Shown piece after piece: positions 51,624-62,469 of a stretch of DNA of 64,000 bases; the stretch's first letter is position 1; each line of letters starts with the position of its first letter. The stretch is from Strix aluco. Taxonomy: Eukaryota > Chordata > Aves > Strigiformes > Strigidae. Where the stretch lies: the NCBI RefSeq assembly GCF_031877795.1, contig NC_133946.1, positions 7,911,144 to 7,975,143 of the forward strand, given 5' to 3'. The notes below the pieces were generated by a model. That model was not told the DNA's origin, did no database searches, and worked only from the letters and a program-made list of their open reading frames with translations. Made by a program: the position numbers and the translations under genes.

Positions 51624-54600
51624 GTAAGCGGCCCGATCCCGGCCCCCCCGCACCGCCGCTCCGGGGCTACGGGACCCCCCGCCTGCGGGAGGGGGCGCCG
51701 GGGGTGGGGGGAGAGGAAAGGGAGGGAGGACCTAGTACCGAGCTGGAGCCCTCCGGCGTTATTTAAGGGCGAGGGGGAGCGCCGGGAGGCTGCTGGCCCC
51801 GCTCCGCCGCAGGACGGACGAGAGGAGCAGGCAGGCGGGGGGGTGGGGGGTCCCCACAGACGGGTCTTCTGACCCACTCTGGCCTCCCGGGTGCCGCTTA
51901 GCTGGCAAAACCGTCCCAGCGAACAAGAGCCGCTTTTCCTAGGCGGTTCCGAGCTCAGTTCGGCTGTTTTGGGGCGGGGGCGGGGGGAAAGTCCCACCGC
52001 GTTGGTCCCCGGACCAAGCGACAGACCCAGCCGTGCCGTGGGTCGAGTCCAACCCCTCTGCTGAACTTCATTTTATTTATTTACTAGAAACGTCCCCTGC
52101 GTTGCTGCAGAGCGTCCCTCCAAAGACTTTCTCCTTTCCGTACTTTGAAGGATCCTTCCAGCCCTTTATCAGATCTTCCTACTTCCCAGGTGGGTCTTGA
52201 CAAGCGTCTCTCCGGGCGCAGCGCGGTAACACCTCCGCGGCCCCCGCACCCCCGGGGGTTACGCTCCAGTTCAGAGGTTGGAGGGAGTACAACACTCGAG
52301 CATCAGTCGCGCCAATTTGATGCCCGATTTAGCACAGGCAGTGACTGCGTGACGCTCCCTGCCCGCTCCCCCCGCTGACCGGCAAATTAGCCGGGATTGT
52401 CACGGTCCCGCGGCGAGGCGGGTCCCCCTCCTCCCGGGCAGCCCCCCCCGCCTCCTCCTCGCCGCTTTCAGCACCACGAGGGGAGCGGTCAGCTCCCTCC
52501 GCGCCCGCGCAGCCCCCGCGCCCCGCTCCGCGCAGGCGGAGGGAAGCAGCCCGCTCCCCTCCGCCCTGTGGCCGTGTCGTCGTGTCCCCCCACCCCCCCC
52601 CCAATCTTTCCGCTCCCGCCGGATTTCTGCCGTTTACAGGCGGATCGAGCGTACCGCGGGCACTGCTCGACTTCCTCCTCCTCCTCCGCGTCCCAACCCT
52701 CCCCTCCTTCACCTCGGGTCTCCCACTTCAGCGCTTCTCGTTTAGACCGTCAGTGGTATTCAAACGACATGGTCCCGGCGAGAAAGCAGGCTACGGGGGT
52801 ATGATTCTTACAGCGCTGAAGTATTATGATGTTGAGAGAACAATTAAAAAAAAAATCTAATTACACAAACAAGCTATTAATTTAAAAAGAAAACAGGGAA
52901 AGGGAGAGAGGGAAAAAAATAACCCAAGCTCTTCCATTCATCCTCCGGATAATGGAATTTGCTTCCTTTCTCCAGCATGTGAATAGCCTAACAAAAACAA
53001 CTTGAGCTTTATAAATAGCTTTTCATGTCCATTTAATGAAAATGATTTGGGGAAAGAGACGATTGTGCCATCAGTATTCTCCCGAGGAGCCTGGCATGCC
53101 GTTGTGTTTAGTTTGAAAGTGTAAATCTCTTTTGTTCCAATAATATATGGCGTTAGCTGCTTGTCCTCAGTCTTTTTCTGTTAGTTCATTACTACACAAT
53201 TACCATTCACGCTTCATTAGCATCTCTGTCTCTCTTGGGGAGTTCCTCCCCCCCCCCCCCTTTTTTTTTTTTTAAGGCGAAACTCTGCCCTTTTTATCAT
53301 ACCAATGCCACTGGGAACCAGGCAATGTGCTAATTAGCAGTTACTTTTCATGTCTTCGGATTGAATTCTCCAACTTTGGGGGGGGGGGGGGGGGGGGAGA
53401 GAAGAGATTAATATAAAAAGATGAATACTGATTGATCAAAACTGCATCTGAAGGAGCGGTTTTGTTCAAATCAGAAAAGTCCTCATTTTCATCTCGAGCA
53501 TAATAAAGCGTCTGAAATGATAAAAGCGACTGAAAAAAAAATCAAATGCTTCTGAGTGGGAGGGAAAGCTTTTTTATTATACCTCTATCTTAGCTGGTAC
53601 GGCTCGCTTTGCCTTTTCAGGCCGGAGACCTTTGAATCTCCCAACAAAACCGGCCACTATTGATCCATTTTACACGTTTGAGTTGATAGATCTAATCCCA
53701 GCGATTGCTGGCTGAAAGGGGGGCGCTTAGTTAAGCCTAAAGCTCCTTTTCACAGCTCCAGGTTGATGGGTGCCCACCCGAAGGGTGGGGAGGGGGTGGT
53801 GGGGGCCGGTCCTGCTCCTCTCAGCGCTGTGTGTCCCCCCCCTGCAGCTGCCTCTACTGTGGTCCCCATCCCTGGCACCTTCTCCTGGCCGCTGGCCGCC
53901 CGCGGCAAGCCCCGCCGCGGCATGCTGCGCCGGGCCGTCTTCTCCGACGTGCAGCGCAAGGCACTGGAGAAGATGTTCCAGAAGCAGAAGTACATCAGCA
54001 AACCCGATAGGAAAAAGTTGGCAGCCAAGCTGGGCCTCAAGGACTCGCAGGTGAGAAGGGGCACAGGGTGGGGAGGGCAGAGGGGGTGGGGGGAGCTGAG
54101 CCCCCTGGCAGCTCGAGGGCAGGGGAGGAAAATGGGAGCAGGGAGAACTGCCAACAACCAAGAGCAAGCCCAGAGCAAGTTACAGGGCCGTCAGCATCAG
54201 AGCTAAGAGAGCGGTGTGATTCCCAGCTGGGTCAGTAGGACAGGACAGACCATGGTCTTAGTGACCCCCTACCCCTCTCCTAGGGTCCCCAAAGTTCAGG
54301 TTTTGTGGTTCCTGTTAGCTTCGCCACAGGCATGAGCAGGGTTTCAGGGTGCAACCAAAAGGCCTTTCCTGGTCCCATTTTTACTGAACCATTTCACTTC
54401 TCTGTTGCTTCACCCCCTAGGTGAAGATCTGGTTCCAGAACAGGCGGATGAAGTGGAGGAACTCCAAAGAAAGAGAGCTCCTCTCTTCTGGTGGCTGCAG
54501 AGAACAGACCCTACCCACCAAGTTCAACCCTCACCCAGACCTCAGTGACGTAGGCAAGAAATGTTCAGGAGAGGAGGAAGAGGAGGAAGTTCCCCCCGTG

Positions 54601-54795
54601 TGCCCACCCAGCCCCCGGCACCCCTTAACCTACCAACAGTCCCCAGAACATCTACACCTGAGGGACAGACTGGACTCCCAGATGTCTCCTTCTCCATCCC
54701 ATTCTAGCAGCCCCAGCAAACCTTCAGACTTCTCAGACTCAGAAGAAGAGGATGATGAAGGGGAAGAGGAAGAGGAGGAGATAACAGTCTCTTAG
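51266..54795 (+). CDS. DBX1: DBX1, developing brain homeobox transcription factor (4 exons, 345 aa)
   Basis: Coding exons are 51266-51623, 52088-52189, 53848-54050 and 54421-54795 (1,038 nt including TAG), all with GT-AG junctions that keep frame. The protein starts MMFP, the usual start of DBX1. An eh1-like motif (F39 to R46, FLVEDLIR) may recruit Groucho/TLE corepressors. Two family blocks follow: TFLKFGVNAILS at 103-114 and a Phe/Tyr-rich stretch at 133-153. The homeodomain is residues 178-237 with R182 (position 5), I224 (47), Q227 (50) and N228 (51), the DNA-recognition residues. The tail carries Glu-rich runs (272-277 and 323-345) and ends ITVS. Length fits the family. DBX1 acts in the nucleus to specify neural-tube progenitors, including V0 interneurons. 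DBX2 is the alternative paralogue, but the N- and C-terminal blocks favour DBX1. It is complete with no damage. Confidence 0.96.
51624..52087 (+). other. DBX1: DBX1 intron 1
   Basis: GT-AG intron of 464 bp, GC- and CpG-rich in its first two thirds. The acceptor is TTTACTAG at 52080-52087 after an AT-rich stretch. The long ORFs on both strands are GC artefacts. Confidence 0.85.
52088..52189 (+). CDS. DBX1: DBX1 exon 2
   Basis: 102 nt coding the rest of E120 through P153 plus the first base of codon 154. It holds the aromatic-rich family block YFEGSFQPFIRSSYFP (138-153). The donor is GTGGGT at 52190. The phase matches the neighbouring exons. Confidence 0.93.
52920..53220. promoter_or_regulatory. 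Intronic candidate enhancer, block A
   Basis: Non-repetitive sequence with CATTTAATGAAAATG near 53031, ACAATTACC near 53197 and TTCATTAGC near 53213, all homeodomain-type cores, and no coding potential. Its position in the large intron of a developmental homeobox gene favours a regulatory role. Confidence 0.4.
53243..53273 (+). repeat. Pyrimidine tract C13/T13 inside intron 2
   Basis: A run of 31 consecutive pyrimidines including 13 C then 13 T, followed by AAG at 53274-53276. It resembles a strong 3' splice site, but no open exon consistent with DBX1 follows. Confidence 0.8.
53378..53397 (+). repeat. Poly(G) tract, 20 bp, in intron 2
   Basis: Uninterrupted G run on the transcribed (sense) strand of DBX1 between the two candidate intronic elements. 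It could form a G-quadruplex in the pre-mRNA. Confidence 0.85.
53400..53720. promoter_or_regulatory. Intronic candidate enhancer, block B
   Basis: Non-repetitive block with TGATTGATCAAAA near 53430 (TALE- or TCF-like), CTATTGATCC near 53657 and GATCTAATCCC near 53690 (bicoid-class-like TAATCC). No coding potential. The regulatory role is inferred from position and texture. Confidence 0.35.
53848..54050 (+). CDS. DBX1: DBX1 exon 3 (homeodomain helices 1-2)
   Basis: 203 nt coding A154 (split) to Q221. It carries the pre-homeodomain motif GTFSWPLAARGKPRRG and homeodomain positions 1-44. The donor GTGAGA at 54051 is in phase 0. The break between homeodomain positions 44 and 45 is a site interrupted by introns in many homeobox genes. 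Confidence 0.95.
54051..54420 (+). other. DBX1: DBX1 intron 3
   Basis: GT-AG intron of 370 bp splitting the homeobox between codons 221 and 222. The acceptor is CACCCCCTAG at 54411-54420. The reading frame from exon 3 stays open for about 150 nt into the intron, which is chance. Confidence 0.9.
54421..54795 (+). CDS. DBX1: DBX1 exon 4 (recognition helix and acidic tail)
   Basis: 375 nt coding V222 to S345 and the TAG stop at 54793-54795. It begins with VKIWFQNRRMKWRN, the recognition helix, then a Ser/Pro-rich region and two glutamate runs. The Glu/Asp-rich end is a low-complexity GAA/GAG stretch liable to length variation between species. Confidence 0.95.
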   Translation: MKIWFQNRRMKWRNSKERELLSSGGCREQTLPTKFNPHPDLSDVGKKCSGEEEEEEVPPVCPPSPRHPLTYQQSPEHLHLRDRLDSQMSPSPSHSSSPSKPSDFSDSEEEDDEGEEEEEEITVS

Positions 54796-55875
54796 ATCAC
54801 CCTGCCTGCCCCTGCCATCACATGGGGACATTGCAAAGATGTAAATAAACAGAGGGCTATAAATTGAAGAGGTGATGTCCCACCCAAATGTCCACATACT
54901 TCTCCAGTGCAGGTTCTTTATCACATAGCTGCAAGACTTTCTACTTATAGGTATTCCTTATTTTTTTGCCCCATGTGGAGGTTTTTATATTCATAGCATC
55001 TGCTAACCTTTTCATAACTCCCTCTGCTTAACAATCAACATTTGCTCCCTTAGTTACCTTCTCCTGAAAGCAAGCAACAGGCAGCTCCTTGCTTTATAGC
55101 AGGGAGGAAGGTAGTGCCTGTTGAGGGGGACACTTTTTTCCCCCAGATAAGAAACAACAAAAAATACAATATAGATGCTGTGGCCATTTTCACTGCCTTT
55201 CAAATGAACTTCCAGCTACTATTAAGATTTCAAAACCCTGAAGACTGGTCTGATCCAGCAACCCTTTCCTCCAAAAATAAATAACATGATTGAGGGACAC
55301 AGACCAAACACTGCCTCCCTCCTCACACCAAATAGTGTCGTACTTGTGCAACAGACCCATTGAAATCCCTGGAATGACTTCTAAGGTATACTGTAAGTGT
55401 GCCTTGTGTAATGGAGACCTTATATATTTATATGTTCTTCATTTTAATTTATGCACCAATATTATATTGGAAGCACCGTCTAACCCACCTTTTTTCCCCA
55501 CAGTCCTGCGCTTATTTTCCACTTTGCTTTTGCTATCCATGGTGTGGACAGAGGAAAGTGGATATGCCTCTTTGATTTTTGACTGAACTTTGCTGTCTTT
55601 GCACAGCTTATATGAACTGTACACTATTTTGTACACTTACTCTGTATGGATGTTTTATACCAAGGTTATTGTGAATGAATATAACGATGGCTCAACAAGA
55701 TTGCTCTCCTTTTTTTAATTAAATGACAGCTAAACTACAGACAAATGTAGCTGTTTAATTGTGTAACTTATAAAGAAACGCTTTTATTTTTTATTTTACC
55801 ATGTACAGACTTTAAATATGTATATATAATAAAGTGAATGATTGCCAAATAAAAAGGTAGGTTTCCAAGTCTGAT
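54796..55875 (+). other. DBX1: DBX1 3' UTR
   Basis: AT-rich and non-coding. AATAAA occurs at 54844, 55276, 55828 and 55848; the last two, close together at the end of a T/A-rich stretch, probably set the main 3' end near 55870. Two Pumilio-type UGUANAUA words lie at 54840-54847 (overlapping the first poly(A) signal) and 55819-55826 (just before the third). U-rich TTTTAT words at 55782-55796 resemble cytoplasmic polyadenylation elements. The exact end is inferred. Confidence 0.7.
55828..55853 (+). terminator. DBX1: Paired poly(A) signals, probable main DBX1 3' end
   Basis: AATAAA at 55828-55833 and 55848-55853. GT/T-containing sequence downstream (TAGGTTTCC, then TTGTGGTAGGTTGTG near 55905) could act as the downstream element. 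Confidence 0.6.
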
Positions 55876-56617
55876 CATTCAGTAATACTTAGATCTAATT
55901 TACAGGTTGTGGTAGGTTGTGTCTGGGGCCAAACAGGCAAAGAGAAGAAAAATACCTTTTATTAACAGTATAGTGATTCAATAAGAATTTAACAACTTCA
56001 AATTAAATAACCTTACAAGAATATCTACATGCCTTTTAATTGGGGAGCAACTCAACCAGAGGATTAAAGATTTTCTGCAGTAAAATGAATACAGGTTCTC
56101 CCCCTCTGCATTTAAACACAACTTAACTGCTGCTGGTGTTACTCTGTGCTCCCCTCCAAAGCCCTTCTGGCTCTCCTCCTTCCTTCGAGTTATTACCCAG
56201 ATTAGTCAGGGGGTGGACACCTGCCCTGCATCACCATGCTAAGATACTACAGTTTGTAGACTGAAAGCATGTAATTAGAAGATTCTTATTGTGTAGAGAA
56301 ACAGAATGGAAGAGATAGACTTAAGACAACTCTTCAGCCTTAAGTCCAGTAGAGGATCTCTTCTACAACAACACAAGGCAAATCCATCCCTGTGTATTTT
56401 TTAAATACAAACTTACATAGAGGTAGCAGAGTTCTGCTGAAACAGAGATTACAAAGTTAGTTTATTTTCTGCTCCACAGACTCTAACACCCACCACTCAC
56501 AACGTGCCAAAACAAAAGAAATAAATGCAGCAGACATCACCTGAACACATCTATCCCTGTATGCTCCACTTCACTACGGTGTCACAGCCACAAGGAAAGA
56601 CATGAAAAGGAGAAGAG
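55876..56617. other. Intergenic, nothing seen
   Basis: Unique sequence between the DBX1 3' end and the first CR1 fragment. No gene or repeat was recognised. Confidence 0.5.
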
Positions 56618-56818
56618 AATGATTCCAGTTGGAAGGGAGCTACAACAATCAACTAGTCCAACTGCCCGACCACTTCAAGGCTGACCAAGAATTAAAACAT
56701 GTTATTAAAGGGCATTGTCCAAAAGCCTCCTAAACACTGCCAGGCATAAGGCATTGACCACCCCTTTAGGCAGCCTGTTCCAGGCCTTTAGCTACTTTCC
56801 AATTAACTGATTGAACAC
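56618..56818 (-). mobile_element. CR1 LINE fragment, reverse orientation
   Basis: Read on the + strand it gives the reverse complement of a CR1 3' region: TTGGAAGGGAGC, then AGTCCAACTGCC, CACTTCAAGGCTGACC, GGGCATTGTCC and GCAGCCTGTTCCAGGCC in the usual CR1 order. It is a 5'-truncated, diverged dead copy with no ORF. Edges are approximate. Confidence 0.8.
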
Positions 56819-59800
56819 ACCATCACATCAATCATCTACCCCTCTGACACCTTCCAGCCATTAGCAATTGATAACATACACCTGAGATAGGGCAGAGAAT
56901 GGATAAGGCACATACAGTATTTATCCCTCCAAACATAGAAGACAGTGAAACAGCATAAGGGTGTGTTGGGCTTGGTTTGGTTGTTTTGCCCTTTTTTTTT
57001 TTTTAAAAAAAAGGTTTTACAAAAAAGCAGCACATCTCCCAAGCATACCTAAAACATCACACTAATGCACATTAAACAGCAACTGACACAATCAAGTGCT
57101 CATCCAGGGTCAAATAGAAGAGCTGCGACATGCATTATCAACAATGTACATACTGGAGGATGTATTGTTATCCACCTATTGACTCTTTAAGTGATAGAGC
57201 ACCCCATAAGAATTATTTATAACTTAAATTTTACTAGTCCAGTAAACGTAAGACCGCAGTTAATAACCTATAAAGACAGATCTAATTCAAAACACGTATT
57301 TTGTTTTAAAATTCATAGACTCCTCCAGAGACCACAGGTACCATCACACATACCACAATACTCAAGAAAGGAACACGTTCAAAACAAGAGCAGGTATCGC
57401 TTATACATAATCCCTCCCAATTCAGTGTTCAACAAAAGCTACTAATCATCTTACACCCTCTGATCTTTACAGCTTGTCTGCACTTGGAATGTTACCAAAA
57501 ACAATTACTTCAGACTACTTACTTCACCATAAGTACTATTACATCTTATTCTGCCAGACAAATAGACTTACTAAAGGAAAAACAACCTAGAAATACCAGT
57601 TAACAGTGAAAAACCCTTACCTGAATTACGATGTTTATCAATCTTACTCTTTCTTTTTTTTTTTCTTCCTTTCTTTTTTTGCAGCAAAAAGAACATTGTA
57701 TCACCACCAACACAATAATTTGCGATGCACAAATATCTTAATATGAAATTAAAGAGCTATTTGTTTTTACTTACTAACACCTGCTAGATTGCTCTGGTAC
57801 CTTGCAAGAAGAGTAGTCCCTCTCCGAGGCTTCCATTTTATACTCTGGAAGGTGAAGCCAGAGGTCACAGCTCCCAGGTGATGGCTCATGCAGGACAGCT
57901 GTGCCACAAGAAGTCCTGCAGAAGTACCTACCCTGTCTTATATCAGAGGCATAAACTTATTTGCTTACCTCAAATGCACAGAGATTCTAGTTGCTTTAAG
58001 AGGACCTGATGACAACTGGTTCTGTTTCTGGTGTGCATGACACTGGGACTTCATCTTGGGTGTATTTCTAAGAGCAAAATGTTTCATAATTTGCTGTTAA
58101 CATAAAGAGTGGCAGAGACCACCTCCTCCCATTCCTTGAAAACAGCTAATCTTGATTTGGCTAATACAAAACTGCTGGCTTTGAATTTATTTTTTTTTTT
58201 TCTTCCCCAAAACCAGCTCTCTTTTTGCTTTGGGAAAGGAGGAAAGGTGATAAGAAACCTTTCCTGCCTTCATGGAGATGGAAAGAGTTACATATTGACT
58301 AGTAGCATTCGCAGTACTTGAAACTCTGGAACAGAGTAATCCTGTATGTAATGCGCTCCCATAACAACTGCTCTTTATGAAATTAAAGTGCTCTTTTTAA
58401 AGTCCTGGTGTCCCAGAGTGGTCTTATATGTCTAGTTGTCTTTCTTCTCACAGCCAGGATGGAAATATCTGACACTGGGGAACAGAAAAGGCTGAGGGGG
58501 GGATTTATCTTTGGTGACTGTGAGCTCAGGGCAGCAAATTCTCAATTATTTTATCCCTTAAGAAACCAGCTGGTTCAGCATCTGTGCCTGCTGTAACTCT
58601 GATCTCCCCCAGCGTGGGAGAGTGGCATTTGGGCAGGGACAGAAAGGAAAATAAATCGCTTTCTTGGGGAGTCTGTGATGTTGTTATCTGCAGAGCTGTA
58701 ACGCAGCATCCTCCGCTGGCAGCCCCAAAACATGCCTGGGATGTGCGGGGCCCCGCTTCGCCCCTCCAGTCCCCCTCCCCAGCTGAAAAGCTGCTCAACC
58801 AGTTCTTTGCACAAGTCGAGAAGCTGGAATCGTTTTCACCTGTGCCACAGCCAGGGCAGACAAGGCAGGCAGCCTTCTGCATAGCCCTGTACTGGGAGCA
58901 CTGCAGCAATACTGCCATGTGCCCATTGAAAAAAACACTTATCCATATGTGTAGAAATCATCTAATAAGCCACAGATGTTAGCATCATATGCAGGAAGGC
59001 ATGTTTACCCCATCTGTATGAAATACTGTCTTTCCTAACAAGCAAGCCAAAAATCCTCACCAGCCACCCCACATTTCAGTACTGCAGAGTTTGAGAATGC
59101 CACAGTCGAGGCAAAAAAATAATTAAAAAAAAAATTAAATTGCCTTTTTTGAAGAACACCTGTCCTCCAGGAAAGTTTGAACATTGCAATCATCTTGAAG
59201 AAATAGAGCCCAAGATACAAGGCTGTAGTTTCCAGAAGCAACCAGCACAGGCTGAGGCTCATGAAAGGCTAAACCCCCACCCTAAGGAAAACCAGACATC
59301 TTTGAAGAGTCCTCAAAAACACTGATGGCATTTAAAAATCTTTGCCTGGGAAGTTTAAAATAGAGTTTGACACAACAGCTATGGGCTCTGCTATTGTCAA
59401 GAGGAACAAGGCAGAGTCTCACTCCTGGCTGTGTTGCCTCATCTCCTCCCCAACCCATGCACAAGCATTGACACATAGCTGGGCCTGAAGTGATCAGTTT
59501 GAAGAGCAGAAAATTGATCTGTTTTCTGGATTTGCTTTGATTTCAGCTGGTCTAGTACCTGGAACTGCCCTGTCAGCGTGTCAGAAGTGCATGTGGCAGA
59601 AACACTCAGCGAGGACGGGAAAGAGGTATAGAAGATCATCCCTTCTGCCAGCCCTTGTTATTAATGATCTTAATTGTACATCTTGAGGGCTCTTGTATTT
59701 TTCAACCAAGACTGAACCTGATCTAAATAAATAAAACCTCTCAAACTCCAAAGAACATATCAGGATCACTTTCCCAACTCACATAACAGAGATATAACAC

Positions 59801-59927
59801 CAGGGAAAGCCCAGCAAAGTATCCAGGACCTCACAGGAGTGCCTTTACTGAACAAGCACAAGTGCTAGGTGTGCTGTTTTTACCTAGTTTTTCCCTCCCT
59901 TATAATCAGGAAAGGGTTAAAATACTT
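56819..59927. other. Intergenic, no supported gene
   Basis: About 3.1 kb with T or A runs near 56991, 57653, 58188 and 59128. The longest ORFs (58584-58982 + and 58526-58918 -) overlap on opposite strands and have no domain I recognise. Nothing else was seen. Confidence 0.5.
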
Positions 59928-60600
59928 CATAGGATCATAGAACAGCCCAGGTTGGAAGGGAGCTGAAAAGATCCTCTGGTCCAACCCTTCATGGGAAAGG
60001 GAGCCTAGATGAGAACTCTTACCCTGTTCAACCACATCTTGAAAAACCTCCAGCGATGGGGACTTTACCATGTCCCTGGGGAGGTTGTTCCAGTGAATGA
60101 TTGTTCTCACTGTAAAAAAAAGTCTTTCTTATATCGAGATAAAAAAACCTCATTGCTAAGCCACGGTGGTCTCTTATTCTGGCTTCTCCCTTTCCCTTCA
60201 TAGGGGATGGACTGTTCTTGTGCTTCCAGGAGGCTGTTCTTGAGCGACTCCCAGCACTCACAAGGTCCTTTGCCCTCCATGGATTCTTCCCACAGACTCA
60301 CTCACAGCTGGGCTCTGAGCGTATTGAAGTCGGCCCTTCTGAAATCCAGGGTCTTTGTCCTACTACTGGTCTTCAGTGTGCTTAGCAGGATCTTAAACTC
60401 CACGATGTTATGATCCCTATATCCAAGGCTACCACTGTTAAGTTGTAAAGTAAGTCTTACCGGGTTGTGAGCAGTAAATCTAGCAACGGGCTGTTCCTAG
60501 TCAGCATGTCCAGCACCTGCAGCAGGAAGCAGTCCTCAGTGCCTTCCAGGAATCTCAACGCCTTCCAGGAACCTGATGGACGACTTGTGCATTGCTGTGA
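59928..60600 (-). mobile_element. CR1 LINE fragment (about 670 bp), reverse orientation
   Basis: The left edge has AGGATCATAGAA and AGGTTGGAAGGGAGCTG with TCTGGTCCAACCC, the reverse complement of a CR1 3' end. The copy continues through CTCCAGCGATGGGGAC, CCTGGGGAGGTTGTTCCAGTG and, at 60500-60600, CAGCACCTGCAGCAGGAAGC and CGACTTGTGC words seen in longer CR1 copies. It keeps more of the element than the others here. A CGCCTTCCAGGAA-type unit is locally duplicated at 60540-60575. It has no intact reverse transcriptase. Confidence 0.8.
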
Positions 60601-60921
60601 AGAAATAGATTGGTTTAACAAAAACTGATGAGGGGGCAGGCAGAGAGTGGGAACCTGAAAATGATGGAATAACGTTGCCAGAAATACTGGATGAGGTGGA
60701 TGAGGTTCAGTGGCTCACACAGATCTGAGTTTACGAGGTTTTTCCTCCACCACTGAACTTGGGCTTTGTGTCCTAACATCTGTTTTGCACTGGGTGGTGC
60801 TGGTTCACTATGATCCCACTAAGAAAGACCATGCTTAGCCAGAGCATGGTCTCCATCCCTTGTAACTAGCTCAGTCTCCTTCAGTCTCCAGCAAAGGAGC
60901 AAATAAAAAGTATCTGTGTAT
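60601..60921. other. Spacer between CR1 copies
   Basis: About 320 bp with no recognised gene. It may include diverged LINE sequence that I cannot assign. Confidence 0.4.
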
Positions 60922-61022
60922 CTGAGCAACCTGATCCAGCTGAAGATGTCCCTGCTCATTGCAGGGGGGTTGGACTAGGTGACCTTTAAAGGTCTCTTCC
61001 AACCCAAACCATTCTGTGATTC
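60922..61022 (+). mobile_element. CR1 LINE 3'-end fragment, forward orientation
   Basis: GAGCAACCTGATCCAGCTG, then CCCTGCTCATTGCAGGGGGG, TTGGACTAGGTGACC, TTCCAACCCAAACC and ATTCTGTGATTC: the last about 100 bp of CR1 ending in the terminal repeat motif. The insertion is truncated. Confidence 0.85.
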
Positions 61023-62469
61023 AGGAAGGAGAGAGGAACATGGATTATTTGTGTGGCTAAGCCAAGAGAGATGTCGATGAGAAAGTTATTTGCCTATAGT
61101 CAGTCCCACTGCAATTGGCAGAGATAAGAGTTGTCATCAGCTGCTGTGCTCTGCTTTGACCCCCGAAAGTCTTCTCCTGATAAGAAGGGGGCGGGAATGA
61201 CTGAGGCTTATAGGGTCCACGGACAGCTGCTCCTCTCCTGCTGACGTACTGCAAACATGTGCTATGGAAAGCAACCTCACGAGTTCTCCCTGTGCCAAGT
61301 TGGGGCTATAAACCGCGGAGCAGAGAGAACTAGACTGATTGTCCACATTAAAAGCTAGAAACCAATGAAGAGTAGGTGTTCCCATACCACCAGCCCTTGC
61401 TTATCACACCTAACACAGAGATTAATGTCAGAATCGTCAGCATCAGTAAAGTGGCAAAATGAGGCCGTGCACAGAAAATGCAGAAGAGAGGGTGGGAGCC
61501 TGAAGGGTATCAGGAGGTATTTCCTCTCTGGTTCTTGAGGTGACTATTTCAAGATACCAGTAGAAAGCGAAGGGTGTAAGTACATGTCACAGACTGAGGA
61601 CTGATTTCATAAAACAACTCCAGGGAATTTCCCTATTGCAGAAAGGAAGTCAGCACCGATCCTACCGCTCTGAGAAATGATGAGGTGGATCCAGGAAGGA
61701 TATAAAACAATGAAATAGGACGCTGGAAACAGAAAAGCAGGAAAATAAAGGTTAAAAGAGATGAGGTTGGGGGAAAAGTGAAGATGAGTGTACAAGACTG
61801 TGCACAGAGCAGAGAACAAGAACATGGGGGAGGGATGGGGAAGCGAAAAATGGAAAGGGAAGACTCCTGACATATTAAGCATTTTGGTGCCAGTCCAGTA
61901 TTGATTCAAACATTGTCCAAGATCAGGGCTGGAGTGTTTTCCAGGGCCAATTCTAAAATGTGCAATTCTTGAATCAAAGCAAGTTTACAGAACACAGAAA
62001 AATCTGCTTGAGCATGTTCAAAACTATTCTGCCTCTGGAAAATTCCTGTGGAGGGACAAACGAAGCCCATATTATGGAAGATCAGCTCTGAGTTACAGTT
62101 TGCACTGCTGCATTATTAAAAGTATTTTTAGATTAAACTAACTTGAATGCAGATCATCAATTCTCAGCAGAATTTCTTCTCTTTCAAAACTTTTTCTTTG
62201 ATATAGGTGAATCTGTCCTACCAACATTAATAGTTGAAATTAGTGAGTAGAGGACAACATAACTACAAGGAACTGTAGGAACTTACACTCTAAGTGCAGA
62301 GGGTTTGGGATTTATCCTTTCTGAAAAGACAATAGCTTTTTTTTTTTTTCCCCCCACCAAGTTAGAGCATTTGAAAGAACAGATCCCTCCATGTTCTTAC
62401 TGATAAATGTAAATTTATTACTGTATAATCAGAGTGTCTCTACCAAATGGGTGAAGAGGAAATGATAAT
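61023..62469. other. Intergenic, no gene seen
   Basis: About 1.4 kb of unique sequence with a T/C run at 62338-62356. ORFs are short and unsupported. Confidence 0.5.

Larger units (their letters stand above)
52190..53847 (+). other. DBX1: DBX1 intron 2
   Basis: GT-AG intron of 1,658 bp, the longest in the gene. The 5' part (to about 52720) is CpG-rich and continues the island. The middle and 3' parts hold two candidate conserved blocks (52920-53220 and 53400-53720), a C13/T13 pyrimidine tract at 53243-53273 and a 20-bp G tract at 53378-53397. The acceptor is CCCTGCAG at 53840-53847. Confidence 0.85.

Noticed and set aside
51356-51997. 213-codon minus-strand ORF over DBX1 exon 1 and intron 1
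   Set aside because: Shadow of the GC-rich coding exon on the opposite strand; no splice or start context.
52329-52804. ORFs of 127 (-) and 135 (+) codons in intron 2
   Set aside because: GC-rich intronic sequence with simple Pro/Ser/Arg composition. They do not join DBX1 exons in frame with valid splice sites.
58526-58982. Opposed ORFs of 132 (+) and 130 (-) codons
   Set aside because: They overlap on opposite strands, have no family signature and no gene context.
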